32,206 nt of DNA, from positions 1 to 32,206 of the forward strand of contig JALSGO010000076.1 in the NCBI GenBank assembly GCA_026982655.1, written 5' to 3'. The position numbers and the translations under genes were made by a program. Below, in pieces: positions 23,886 to 30,763 of this stretch. The notes below the pieces were generated by a model, which did not search any database, was not told where the DNA came from, and saw only the letters and a list, made by a program, of their open reading frames with translations. Each line of letters opens with the position of its first letter. The first letter of the stretch is position 1. This DNA comes from Candidatus Bipolaricaulota bacterium (GTDB taxonomy: Bacteria > Bipolaricaulota > Bipolaricaulia > RBG-16-55-9).

Positions 23886-24932
23886 GTGCTCAACCTCAAC
23901 CCTACAGCCCGCGAAGGCGCGCGGACGATCGCCGTTCTCGGCGCGGGGAGCTGGGGGACGGCCATGGCGGCCCTGTTGGCCCGCAAGGGCCATCGGGTTA
24001 CGCTCTGGGCCCGGGACCCCGAGCTCGCCGAGCACATCCAAGCGCACCACGAGAACCCCCGCTATCTGCAAGGCATCCCCCTGCCCTCCTCTTTGGAGGC
24101 CACGGCGGATTGGGAACAGCTTTTCGACTGCGAGGCGTATTTCTTCGCCGTCCCCTCGTTCGCGGTGCGGGAGACGGCCCGGCGTTTGCGGGAAGCCCTG
24201 GGAACGAAATCTTCCCAAAGGGTCTATGTGAGCCTCACCAAGGGGCTGGAGTACCCCCGCCTCAACGAGGGGCTCATCGCTATGACGCAAGTGTTGCGGG
24301 AAGAGCTGAAAAGCGAACATGTGTTCGCGCTGTCGGGTCCGAGCTTCGCGGACGAGGTGGCCCGCGGACAGCCGACGGCGGTGGTGCTGGCGGGGCGGGA
24401 CATGCAGCGGGCCGCAGAGCTGCAGCGGGTCCTGATCACGGAGCGCTTTCGGGTCTACACGAGCGACGACGTGGTGGGGGTGGAGCTGGGAGGGGCGATC
24501 AAGAACGTGATCGCGCTGGCGGCGGGGGCCTCCGACGGGTTGGGGTTCGGGGTGAACGCCAAGGGGGCCTTGGTCGCCCGAGGGCTGGTGGAGATGACCC
24601 GGTTGGGCGCGGCGCTGGGCGCGCGGAAGGAGACGTTCTTCGGCCTGGCGGGCTTAGGAGACTTGGTGATCACGTGCATGTCGGGCAAGAGCCGCAACCA
24701 CACCGTGGGCGAGCGGATCGGGCGGGGGGAGCCTCTTGAAGAAATCCTGAGGAGCATGACCCAGGTGGCCGAGGGGGTGTACGCTACAGAAGCGATCCAT
24801 CGCTTTGCTCACGAGAAGGGACTGGACCTCCCGATCACGAGGGCGGTCTACGAGGTGCTCTACGAGGGGGCCAGCCCCTTGGAGAAGCTCACGGAGCTGA
24901 TGACCCGGGCACCCAAGCGGGAGGAGATCTGA
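23886..24932 (+). CDS. gpsA: NAD(P)H-dependent glycerol-3-phosphate dehydrogenase
   Basis: A 348-residue enzyme that reduces dihydroxyacetone phosphate to sn-glycerol 3-phosphate for phospholipid synthesis. The nucleotide-binding loop is GAGSWGTAMAALLARKGH (from residue 19). Other signatures are LSGPSFADEVARGQPTAVV, GAIKNVIALAAGASDGLGFG, NAKGALVARGLVEM and GDLVITCMSGKSRNHTVG, all typical of GpsA. The start is taken as GTG at 23886, with GAGGG four bases upstream. A TTG at 23853 would add 11 residues. It lies 48 bases after ctpA, so co-transcription is plausible. No terminator is obvious after the gene, but the next gene has its own promoter. Confidence 0.96.
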   Translation: MLNLNPTAREGARTIAVLGAGSWGTAMAALLARKGHRVTLWARDPELAEHIQAHHENPRYLQGIPLPSSLEATADWEQLFDCEAYFFAVPSFAVRETARRLREALGTKSSQRVYVSLTKGLEYPRLNEGLIAMTQVLREELKSEHVFALSGPSFADEVARGQPTAVVLAGRDMQRAAELQRVLITERFRVYTSDDVVGVELGGAIKNVIALAAGASDGLGFGVNAKGALVARGLVEMTRLGAALGARKETFFGLAGLGDLVITCMSGKSRNHTVGERIGRGEPLEEILRSMTQVAEGVYATEAIHRFAHEKGLDLPITRAVYEVLYEGASPLEKLTELMTRAPKREEI

Positions 24933-25009
24933 TGCCCTGGGAGGAGCGATACCCCTTGGCCGCTGCGGGGCACGGCCCTATCACGATACCGTCCCTACGG
25001 ACGCTTCGG

Positions 25010-25039
25010 TTGATTCTCCCACGATCTTTGCGCTACAAT
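25010..25039 (+). promoter_or_regulatory. Promoter of the atpB-atpD pair
   Basis: TTGATT (25010-25015), an 18-base spacer and TACAAT (25034-25039). The predicted leader is about 70 bases. A small hairpin CGTCC-CTAC-GGACG lies just upstream. Confidence 0.7.
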
Positions 25040-25113
25040 CCGAAGGAAGATTTCTCACGTGCATGAGAAGCCGGGCGCATCCGAGAGAGATCCTTACTGA
25101 GGAGGATTCGAGC

Positions 25114-26559
25114 ATGGCTACGGAGCTATACGCGAAAGCCCACCGAAAGATCCAAGACATCAAGGGGCCGCTGCTCTTCTTGGAGCCCGTCGCGGACGTG
25201 AAATACGGCGAGCGGGTCCGCATCGTCGACAGCGAGGGGCGCGAGAAGAGCGGCCAGGTGCTCGACGTCGGCGAGCAGGCGATCATCGTCCAGGTCTTCG
25301 AGGGGAGCGACGGACTCGACCGCAGGGGCACCGCCGTCTTCTTCACGGGCGACATCGTCAAGATCGGCCTTTCGGAGGACATGTTGGGCCGGGTCTTCGA
25401 CGGCTCGGGGAACCCGCGGGACGGGCTGGGAGAAGTCTATCCCGAGGTGGAGCGCCCCATCACGGGAAGCCCCATGAACCCCGTATGCCGCCAGCAGCCC
25501 CGCGACTGGATCGAGACCGGGATCTCTGCGATTGACCTTCTGTTTACCCTGGTGAAGGGCCAGAAGCTCCCCATCTGGGGCGGGCCCGGGCTGCCCCTCA
25601 ACCAAGTGACGATGCAGGTCGCCCGCCAGGTGATCCGCCAGTCGGGCGAGAACCTGGTGGTCGTCTTCGCGGGGATGGGGATCACCTCTCGGGAATACAA
25701 CTACTTCTACCGCGAGTTCCAGGACAGCGGCGCGCTGGCCAACGCCGTGCTCTTCCTGAACCTGGCCGACGATGCGGCCATCGAGCGGATCCTCACCCCG
25801 CGGCTGGCGCTCACCACCGCGGAATATTTCGCCTTCGACAAGGGCCGCGACGTCTTGGTGATCCTGACGGACATGCTCAACTACGCCAACGCTTTGCGGG
25901 AGATCAGCTCCGCCCGCGAGGAGATCCCCGGTCGGCGCGGGTATCCCGGGTACCTCTACACGGACCTGGCGACGATCTACGAGCGCGCGGGGATCATCCG
26001 AGGCCAGCCCGGCTCGGTGACGCAGATGCCCATCTGCACCATGCCCAACGACGACATCACCCACCCCGTCATCGACCTTACGGGCTACATCACGGAGGGG
26101 CAGATCCTGCTGAGCCGCCCCTTGGACCGCGCGGGGGTCTACCCGCCCATCGACGTGCTCCCCAGTCTTTCGCGGCTCATGAACCTGGGGATCGGGAAGG
26201 ACAAGACGAGAGAGGACCACCGCCAGCTCGCCGACCAGCTCTACGCTTTCTACGCGCAGGGGAAGGAGTTAGAGAAGCTCACGGCGATCATCGGCAGCGA
26301 GGGCTTGGGCGCGACGGAAAAGCAAATTCTGCGCTTTACGGAGCGCTTCGAGCAGGAGTTCCTCAACCAGGGGGAGCAGCCGCGCTCCCTGCAGGAGACG
26401 TTGGACCTGGGCTGGGACCTCCTGGCGGAGGTGCCGCGCTCGGAGCTGCGCCGCGTGGAGGAGAAGTACATCGAGAAGTACATGCCCAAGCGGGCGGCGG
26501 TGGGAGAGGCTGAGCCCGTGGGCGCGCCCGGCGCTGCGGGAGCCGCCGGAGGGGAGTGA
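25114..26559 (+). CDS. atpB: V/A-type ATP synthase subunit B
   Basis: A 481-residue non-catalytic nucleotide-binding subunit of the V/A-type ATPase head. It has the family N-terminus (YAKAHRKIQDIKGPLLFLE), ERPITGSPMNP and GISAIDLLFTLVKGQKLPIW. In place of a catalytic P-loop it carries GGPGLPLNQVTMQVARQ, as expected for subunit B. PSLSRLMNLGIGKDKTREDHRQLADQ-type sequence closes the nucleotide domain. The last 20 residues are Gly/Ala rich. GAGGAGG lies eight bases before the ATG at 25114, so the upstream open frame is not used. The gene has its own promoter and is followed by subunit D, but the catalytic subunit A, which normally precedes B, is absent. Confidence 0.95.
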   Translation: MATELYAKAHRKIQDIKGPLLFLEPVADVKYGERVRIVDSEGREKSGQVLDVGEQAIIVQVFEGSDGLDRRGTAVFFTGDIVKIGLSEDMLGRVFDGSGNPRDGLGEVYPEVERPITGSPMNPVCRQQPRDWIETGISAIDLLFTLVKGQKLPIWGGPGLPLNQVTMQVARQVIRQSGENLVVVFAGMGITSREYNYFYREFQDSGALANAVLFLNLADDAAIERILTPRLALTTAEYFAFDKGRDVLVILTDMLNYANALREISSAREEIPGRRGYPGYLYTDLATIYERAGIIRGQPGSVTQMPICTMPNDDITHPVIDLTGYITEGQILLSRPLDRAGVYPPIDVLPSLSRLMNLGIGKDKTREDHRQLADQLYAFYAQGKELEKLTAIIGSEGLGATEKQILRFTERFEQEFLNQGEQPRSLQETLDLGWDLLAEVPRSELRRVEEKYIEKYMPKRAAVGEAEPVGAPGAAGAAGGE

Positions 26560-26565
26560 TCCTCC

Positions 26566-27246
26566 ATGGCCGGAGCCTCGGAGACGATCAAGGCGACCCG
26601 CGACGAGCTGCTGCGCACCCGCAGGGACTTAAAGACGGCCCTCGAGGGCAAAGATATTTTAGAGAAGAAGAAAGAAGCCCTCTTAGGGCGCTTCCTGCAG
26701 ATGGTGCGCCAGTACAAGGGCAAGCGGGAGGCGCTCCTTAAAGACATCAAATACTTAAAAGACATGCTCGCGCTCACCCGCGCCCGGGACGGGACCGTCA
26801 CGGTGCGCTCCCTCGCGTTGGCCACCGTCCAGGACGTGGAACTGGACGTGTCGATGGACAACGTCATGGGCACGAAGATCTTCCACATGAAGCACTCGGC
26901 CCTCCGGCGGGATCTCCTCTCCCGGGGCTACAGTCCTGCGAGCATCAGCAGCCGCATCGAGGCCGTGGCCTCCACGGCGGAGGCGCTGCTCGACCGGATG
27001 TTAGACATCGCCCACTTAGAGCACAACCTCAAGACCGTGGGCAAGGAGATGGGGGCGCTCAACCGCAAGATCAACGCCTTGGAGGAGACGATCATCCCCG
27101 AGCTGCAGGCGAAGCTCCGCTACATCCAAGACGCCCTCGAGCAGGCCGAGCGCGAGGAGATCTTCCGCCTCAAGATGATCAAGCGTGTCCAGGAGCGCAA
27201 GGCGGCGGAGGAGAAGCGGGAGCAGGAGCTGGTGACGGCTCCCTAA
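26566..27246 (+). CDS. atpD: V/A-type ATP synthase subunit D
   Basis: A 226-residue central-stalk (rotor) subunit. The coiled-coil N- and C-terminal helices (about 5-75 and 135-215) and the ATRDELLRTRRDLKTALEGKDILEKK start are characteristic of the family, and VRQYKGKREALL continues the first helix. It turns inside the A3B3 head and couples to the membrane ring. It begins six bases after the atpB stop, so the two are one transcript. Its stop codon overlaps an 11-bp palindrome that precedes the toxin-antitoxin genes. Confidence 0.94.
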   Translation: MAGASETIKATRDELLRTRRDLKTALEGKDILEKKKEALLGRFLQMVRQYKGKREALLKDIKYLKDMLALTRARDGTVTVRSLALATVQDVELDVSMDNVMGTKIFHMKHSALRRDLLSRGYSPASISSRIEAVASTAEALLDRMLDIAHLEHNLKTVGKEMGALNRKINALEETIIPELQAKLRYIQDALEQAEREEIFRLKMIKRVQERKAAEEKREQELVTAP

Positions 27247-27255
27247 CCTAAGGTT
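27245..27255. promoter_or_regulatory. Palindrome before the RelB-like gene
   Basis: AACCTAAGGTT is a perfect inverted repeat around a central A, beginning inside the atpD stop codon and ending 11 bases before the antitoxin ATG. It could be the autoregulatory site of the toxin-antitoxin pair. Confidence 0.4.
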
Positions 27256-27266
27256 GGGGACGAAGG

Positions 27267-27485
27267 ATGGCGAAGCTCAAGGACGAGGTCAAAGCGCTTA
27301 TCGACCAGCTTCCGGATGAGGTCTTGGGGGATCTCAAGCCCTTGTTGGAACGCCTAAGCGAGTGGGAAGCTACGGCAGAAGTCCTACGCGATAGGGACCT
27401 CATGGAGCAAATCCGTCAATCCGAGGAGGATTGGAAGCGGGGGAGAACAGTCGCCTGGCGCGATGCCCAACGACGGGACGTATGA
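27267..27485 (+). CDS. RelB/PHD-like antitoxin, small
   Basis: A 72-residue acidic/basic helical protein. The C-terminal part DLMEQIRQSEEDWKRGRTVAWRDAQRRD resembles the toxin-binding tail of antitoxins located before RelE/ParE toxins; the N-terminal half is a leucine-rich helix pair. It precedes and overlaps by 23 bases a RelE-like reading frame, which is the main support for the call. GAAGG lies directly before the ATG. No separate promoter is visible, so it may be read from the atpB-atpD promoter. The antitoxin looks intact although its partner is frameshifted. Confidence 0.7.
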   Translation: MAKLKDEVKALIDQLPDEVLGDLKPLLERLSEWEATAEVLRDRDLMEQIRQSEEDWKRGRTVAWRDAQRRDV

Positions 27486-27737
27486 GGTTCGACTTTCCCG
27501 ATCCGCTCGAACCTATTACGAGAGGTGCCCTCCCAAGATCGCCAAACAACTAGAGATTTGCTTTAAGGACTTGGAGAGGGCTCCTTTCCCTCCGCATCCC
27601 CGGATCAAGAGGCTTCGAGGAGAACTGGCCGGCTTTATCGTTATCGGGTGGGTCCGCTGCGGGTTGTTTATTCCGTATTTTCCGACGATCGGATCGTCTA
27701 CGTTCGGGCTATCGGGCCAAGAGGAGATGTGTACTGA
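27463..27737 (+). pseudogene. RelE/ParE-family toxin, disrupted by a 1-base deletion
   Basis: The first 56 codons encode a typical RelE-type N-terminus (YEVRLSRSARTYYERCPPKIAKQLEICFKDLE...RIKRLRGELAG). In the current frame it then becomes unrelated sequence and runs to a late stop at 27774. From 27633 the -1 frame gives LYRYRVGPLRVVYSVFSDD and RIVYVRAIGPRGDVY, an exact RelE ending with the YRxRxGxxRVxY core and stop at 27735-27737. Restoring one base near 27632 would give a 91-residue intact toxin. I therefore call a broken toxin; a sequencing error or, less likely, a programmed shift are alternatives. The repaired gene ends eight bases before the convergent response-regulator stop. Confidence 0.85.
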
Positions 27738-27745
27738 CCCGTTCG

Positions 27746-28435
27746 TTACGCTTCTTCCTGGTCATTTGCGATAAACCCCGCTTCCCGCGCCTTGAGGGCC
27801 GCCTGGGTGCGGTTGTTCACGTGCAGCTTGCGGAAGACCAGCGACAGACGGTTGCGTACCGTCTTCTCCGCCAGTCCTAGCCGCTTGGCGATCTCCTGGT
27901 TGCTCGCCCCTTGGGCTAAGAGCTCGAGCATCTCCCGCTCCCGCGGGGTGAGGTACACGATCTCCCCCTGCAGCTCGCGCAGGGGAGGGCGGCTGAGGCG
28001 GCGGAACTCCTCGAGCATCTTGTGGGCCAGGGAGGGCTCGAGCCACGCCTCCCCGCGGTGGACGGCCCGCAGCGTCTGCAAAAGCTCCTCGGGTTTCGCG
28101 CTCTTGAGCACGTACCCCCGCGCCCCGGCCTTGATCGCCTCAAAGAGGTGCTCCTCGTCCCCGTACATCGTGAGGATCACCACGCTCACCTCGGGGTAGC
28201 GCTCGGTGATCCTCCGGGTGGCCTCGATGCCGTCCAGCCGCGGCATGTGGATGTCCATGAGCACCACGTCGGGCCGATAGAGCTTCGCTTTCTCCACGGC
28301 TTCCTCGCCGTCGGCGGCCTGGGCCACCACCCGGATGTCCGGCTCCGCCCCCAGGAGCTGGGCCAGTCCTTGACGGACCAGGTGGTGATCATCCGCGATC
28401 AATACCTCCAAGGTGCCCGTTGTCCGTTCTCTCAC
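27746..28435 (-). CDS. NarL/FixJ-type response regulator
   Basis: A 229-residue regulator. The receiver domain (about 9-125) has the acidic pair Asp15/Asp16, phosphoacceptor Asp61 (VLMDIHMP), Thr89 and Lys111. The C-terminal LuxR-type HTH (about 155-220) contains LTPREREMLELLAQGASNQEIAKRLGLAEKTVRNRLS. It is phosphorylated by the kinase encoded just upstream, whose TGA overlaps its GTG start (GTGA), so translation is coupled. GGGAGGT lies five bases before the GTG. Targets are unknown; the divergent cupredoxin promoter region is an obvious candidate. Confidence 0.95.
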   Translation of the reverse strand: MRERTTGTLEVLIADDHHLVRQGLAQLLGAEPDIRVVAQAADGEEAVEKAKLYRPDVVLMDIHMPRLDGIEATRRITERYPEVSVVILTMYGDEEHLFEAIKAGARGYVLKSAKPEELLQTLRAVHRGEAWLEPSLAHKMLEEFRRLSRPPLRELQGEIVYLTPREREMLELLAQGASNQEIAKRLGLAEKTVRNRLSLVFRKLHVNNRTQAALKAREAGFIANDQEEA

Positions 28436-29397
28436 GTTGGACCTCCCGGGGGGCCTTTCCCCACCGTGGGGAGAGGGGGAGAGGCCTCGGTGCAGATGTC
28501 CTCTCCTCCCAAGGGCAGGAGGGCCTGCAGGCGCGTGCCCGCTCCGGGGGAGGACTCGATCGTAAAGGAGCCGCCCCGTTCCTCGACCCGCTCGCGCAGA
28601 TGGTGTAGTCCCAGCCCTTGAGTCTTTTGTAGGGCTTTCGAGACGTCAAATCCTCGGCCGTCGTCTCGTACCTCTACCCTCACATGGGTCGGGGCGATCT
28701 CGAAGAGGACCTTGGCCGTTCGGGCTTGGGCGTGCTTGGCTACGTTGTGCAGTGCTTCTTGGGCAATGCGGTAGAGTGCCCCTTCTACGTCGGGGGAGAA
28801 GCGCCTCTCCTGGCCCCGCACTTCCACGATGATGTCGAGGCCCGTGTGCGCTTTCAGGTCGGAGGCGAGGCGACGGACGGCCTCGAAGGGGCCAAACTCT
28901 TCCAACTCCAGGGGGCGCAGGGCCCAGATCAGACGTCGCAGATCCTGTAAGGACTCTTGCAGGAGGGCCTGCAGGCCCTCCAACTCCTTGTCCACGCGTT
29001 CCGGCTCCTTGAGGAGGAGTCGGCGGCAGAGATCCATTTGGAGCCCTAGGAAGTAGAGGTTTTGGGCGACCCCTTCGTGGATCTCGCGGGCGATGCGTGC
29101 CCGCTCCTCGCGCACGGCCCGCTCCCGGCGACGACGCTCCTCCTCCGCACGCTCCTCCGCCCGTTCCTTCGCTGCCAGCTGGCGCTCGATCCAGGCGAGC
29201 ACGCCCCAGGTCACTACCGGGCCCACTATGCCGTAAAAGAGGATCTCTAAGCCGAAGTGATACGGCAGCCCCCATCGGTGAACGCCTCGCACGAAGAAGA
29301 GCTGGTACAACGCTACGACGACGAAGATCGCCGGGGGAAGGATCAGCCGAAAGAACGAAACCTGTTCGCGGGGCGATCGACGCCAGAACCTCACCAT
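28432..29397 (-). CDS. NarL-partner sensor histidine kinase (HisKA_3 type)
   Basis: A 321-residue membrane kinase. Two hydrophobic helices (about 17-37 and 48-70) are joined by a short loop, followed by a charged coiled coil (72-100). The HisKA_3 domain has phospho-acceptor His107 in RIAREIHEGVAQNL. The HATPase domain shows the N box (AQEALHNVAKHAQA), DDGRGFD and GLGLHHLRERVEERGGSF. With almost no periplasmic domain, it may sense an intramembrane or cytoplasmic signal, such as quinone or redox state. The start is ATG 29397; an upstream open frame exists but the TATAAT at 29409-29404 would put the mRNA start at this ATG, so a leaderless message is possible. Confidence 0.92.
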   Translation of the reverse strand: MVRFWRRSPREQVSFFRLILPPAIFVVVALYQLFFVRGVHRWGLPYHFGLEILFYGIVGPVVTWGVLAWIERQLAAKERAEERAEEERRRRERAVREERARIAREIHEGVAQNLYFLGLQMDLCRRLLLKEPERVDKELEGLQALLQESLQDLRRLIWALRPLELEEFGPFEAVRRLASDLKAHTGLDIIVEVRGQERRFSPDVEGALYRIAQEALHNVAKHAQARTAKVLFEIAPTHVRVEVRDDGRGFDVSKALQKTQGLGLHHLRERVEERGGSFTIESSPGAGTRLQALLPLGGEDICTEASPPLPTVGKGPPGGPT

Positions 29398-29403
29398 AAG
29401 GAC

Positions 29404-29409
29404 ATTATA
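29404..29409 (-). promoter_or_regulatory. -10 element of the histidine-kinase operon
   Basis: TATAAT on the minus strand, six bases before the kinase ATG. No -35 match is present at the correct spacing, which suggests an activator-dependent promoter. The palindrome at 29441-29454 lies about 50 bases upstream of the predicted start. Confidence 0.5.
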
Positions 29410-29440
29410 CCGAAATTCCGGGTGGCTCCCCGCGCCCGAT

Positions 29441-29551
29441 GGGACAATTGTCCCTACCGCCCTAGGGACGGTTGCCTCTATGCAGGGGAGGGCTCCTACG
29501 ATATCGTGTGCTCGACGGGAAGCCAAAGGGTCAAACCCTAGCCCTAGGGCT
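29441..29551. promoter_or_regulatory. Cluster of palindromes between the kinase and cupredoxin genes
   Basis: Four perfect inverted repeats occur in 111 bases: GGGACAATTGTCCC (29441-29454), CCCTAGGG (29460-29467), ACGATATCGT (29498-29507) and AGCCCTAGGGCT (29540-29551). The second and fourth share the core CCCTAGGG. The 223-base intergenic region separates divergent genes, so these are candidate operators for the two-component system or another regulator. Confidence 0.5.
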
Positions 29552-29620
29552 CGACGGACCGAGAGCCCACGCTTACCCGAGCGGACAGGACCCAGAATCC
29601 CGAAAGGAGGAGGAAGGATC

Positions 29621-30133
29621 ATGCGGAAGAATCCTATAACGCGCAGGGAACTGCTCAAGGCGGCCGGAGCGGCAGCGCTGGGAGGGGTGCTCCTGACGAC
29701 GGCGCCTCCCACGCGACGACGTGCCTGGGCCCACGAGGGAGAAGGCATCATGGACCTGGAGATCCACATGGGCGAGATGTACTTCCAGGTCCATAGCATC
29801 AACGGCGAGGAGGTGGAGGCGGAGAAGAACGCGCCCATCACGATTCACGCCGGGCAGCGCCATCTTATCCGCTTCGAGAACGTGGGGGCCGTGGAGCACG
29901 AGGTCCACTTCGGGCGCGATCCGGACCTGGAGGCCCGCCTCTACAAGGAGAACCTCTTCGGCGAGCACGGCGAGAAGGGAGCGCCGGGCTTCCTCGGTCT
30001 GCACCTTTTGCCGGGCGAGTCGGCTACGCTGCACATCTGGATCCCCGAGGACCGGAGGGGTGAATGGGAGATCGCCTGCTTCATGCCGGGTCACTACGAG
30101 GCCGGGCAGCGCGCACCCCTCATCATCCAGTAG
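29621..30133 (+). CDS. Tat-exported cupredoxin-domain protein (blue copper, axial Gln)
   Basis: A 170-residue protein. The N-terminus has a Tat signal (TRRELLKAAGAAALGG, residues 7-22) with likely cleavage after Ala37 (AWA). The mature part is a cupredoxin fold whose copper ligands are His93 (VEHEVHF), Cys153 and His158 (CFMPGHYEAG). The axial position, usually Met, is Gln163, as in stellacyanins. It would carry electrons or bind copper in the periplasm after folding with its cofactor in the cytoplasm. A strong GGAGGAGGAAGG-type site lies before the ATG. It is divergent from the NarL-type system and followed by a terminator at 30249. The lost axial Met suggests a low reduction potential; this is inference. 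Confidence 0.85.
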   Translation: MRKNPITRRELLKAAGAAALGGVLLTTAPPTRRRAWAHEGEGIMDLEIHMGEMYFQVHSINGEEVEAEKNAPITIHAGQRHLIRFENVGAVEHEVHFGRDPDLEARLYKENLFGEHGEKGAPGFLGLHLLPGESATLHIWIPEDRRGEWEIACFMPGHYEAGQRAPLIIQ

Positions 30134-30248
30134 GGGTCTCCGACGGCACACCCTGCAGCACAGGGGCGCATCCGGAAGGCGAAACGGCAGGGGATTGGAC
30201 CCTCCTTCTGGGAGAAGCGAGTCGGTAACCACCTTCCCGACGAAACGG
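30134..30248 (+). other. Structured 3' untranslated region of the cupredoxin gene
   Basis: This 115-base stretch lies between the cupredoxin stop and its terminator. It contains small stems CCCTG/CAGGG (from about 30152) and GTCGG/CCGAC, and the decamer CGAAACGGCA at 30180-30189, which is repeated at the terminator stem (30241-30250). It matches no riboswitch I recognise. Confidence 0.3.
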
Positions 30249-30290
30249 CATCGGGGTGGGGACGCCCAAGCCCCACCCCGATGTTCTTTT
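30249..30290 (+). terminator. Rho-independent terminator of the cupredoxin gene
   Basis: CATCGGGGTGGGG and CCCCACCCCGATG form a perfect 13-bp stem around a nine-base loop, followed by TTCTTTT. It is the only strong intrinsic terminator seen in the window and separates this gene from the msrB promoter. Confidence 0.92.
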
Positions 30291-30294
30291 GCCG

Positions 30295-30324
30295 TTGACG
30301 CGGATCCGGGTCCGCGCGTATACT
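30295..30324 (+). promoter_or_regulatory. Promoter of msrB
   Basis: TTGACG (30295-30300), an 18-base spacer and TATACT (30319-30324), directly after the terminator of the preceding gene. Transcription would begin near 30331. Confidence 0.75.
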
Positions 30325-30343
30325 TTCCCCGCTTCGGACCCGC

Positions 30344-30763
30344 TTGGAGGAGGCGATACCCATTCGACGCCTGCAGCGCTCGGACGAGGAGTGGCGTAGG
30401 ATCCTTACCCCGGAGCAGTACGCCGTCTGCCGCCGGGGGGCGACGGAGCCGCCCTTCTCGGGCGCGTACTGGGACTGCCACGAGGAAGGGATCTACGTCT
30501 GCGTCTGCTGCGGGAACGAGCTGTTCCGCTCGAGCGAGAAGTTCGACTCGGGGACGGGGTGGCCCAGCTTCTGGGCACCGGCCTCCCCGGAGAGCATCAC
30601 ACTCGTGGACGACTGGACCGGCGGGATGCACCGCGTGGAGGTGAAGTGCGCGGTCTGCGACGCCCACCTGGGCCACGTCTTCGACGACGGGCCGCCCCCC
30701 ACGGGGAAGCGCTACTGCATCAACTCCGTGGCCCTCCGGCTCGTCCGCTCCTCCTCCCCTTAG
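30344..30763 (+). CDS. msrB: Peptide-methionine (R)-S-oxide reductase MsrB, uncertain non-AUG start
   Basis: A protein of up to 139 residues that reduces methionine-R-sulfoxide in oxidised proteins. Zinc-binding pairs CVCC (Cys53, Cys56) and CAVC (Cys102, Cys105), the catalytic RYCINSVAL (Cys125) and [11 protein letters not shown] are intact. No ATG is available at the start. Options are TTG at 30344, ATT at 30362 and CTG at 30371. The strong ribosome site GGAGGAGG (30346-30353) lies within the TTG version and is correctly spaced (8 bases) for the ATT, so the true N-terminus may be several residues later. No signal peptide is visible, so it is probably cytoplasmic. The 3' end overlaps the convergent lipoprotein gene by four bases. 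Confidence 0.93.
   Translation: MEEAIPIRRLQRSDEEWRRILTPEQYAVCRRGATEPPFSGAYWDCHEEGIYVCVCCGNELFRSSEKFDSGTGWPSFWAPASPESITLVDDWTGGMHRVEVKCAVCDAHLGHVFDDGPPPTGKRYCINSVALRLVRSSSP

Noticed and set aside
25041-25113. Longer N-terminus for atpB starting at 25063
   Set aside because: The extension lacks family similarity, and GAGGAGG at 25099-25105 is placed for the ATG at 25114.
27620-27640. Programmed -1 frameshift in the RelE-like toxin
   Set aside because: No X-XXY-YYZ slippery heptamer or stimulatory hairpin is visible at the switch point; a simple base deletion explains it better.
30134-30248. Riboswitch before msrB
   Set aside because: The region lies upstream of a strong terminator and of a separate msrB promoter, and no conserved core of TPP, cobalamin, SAM, GEMM or fluoride elements could be found.
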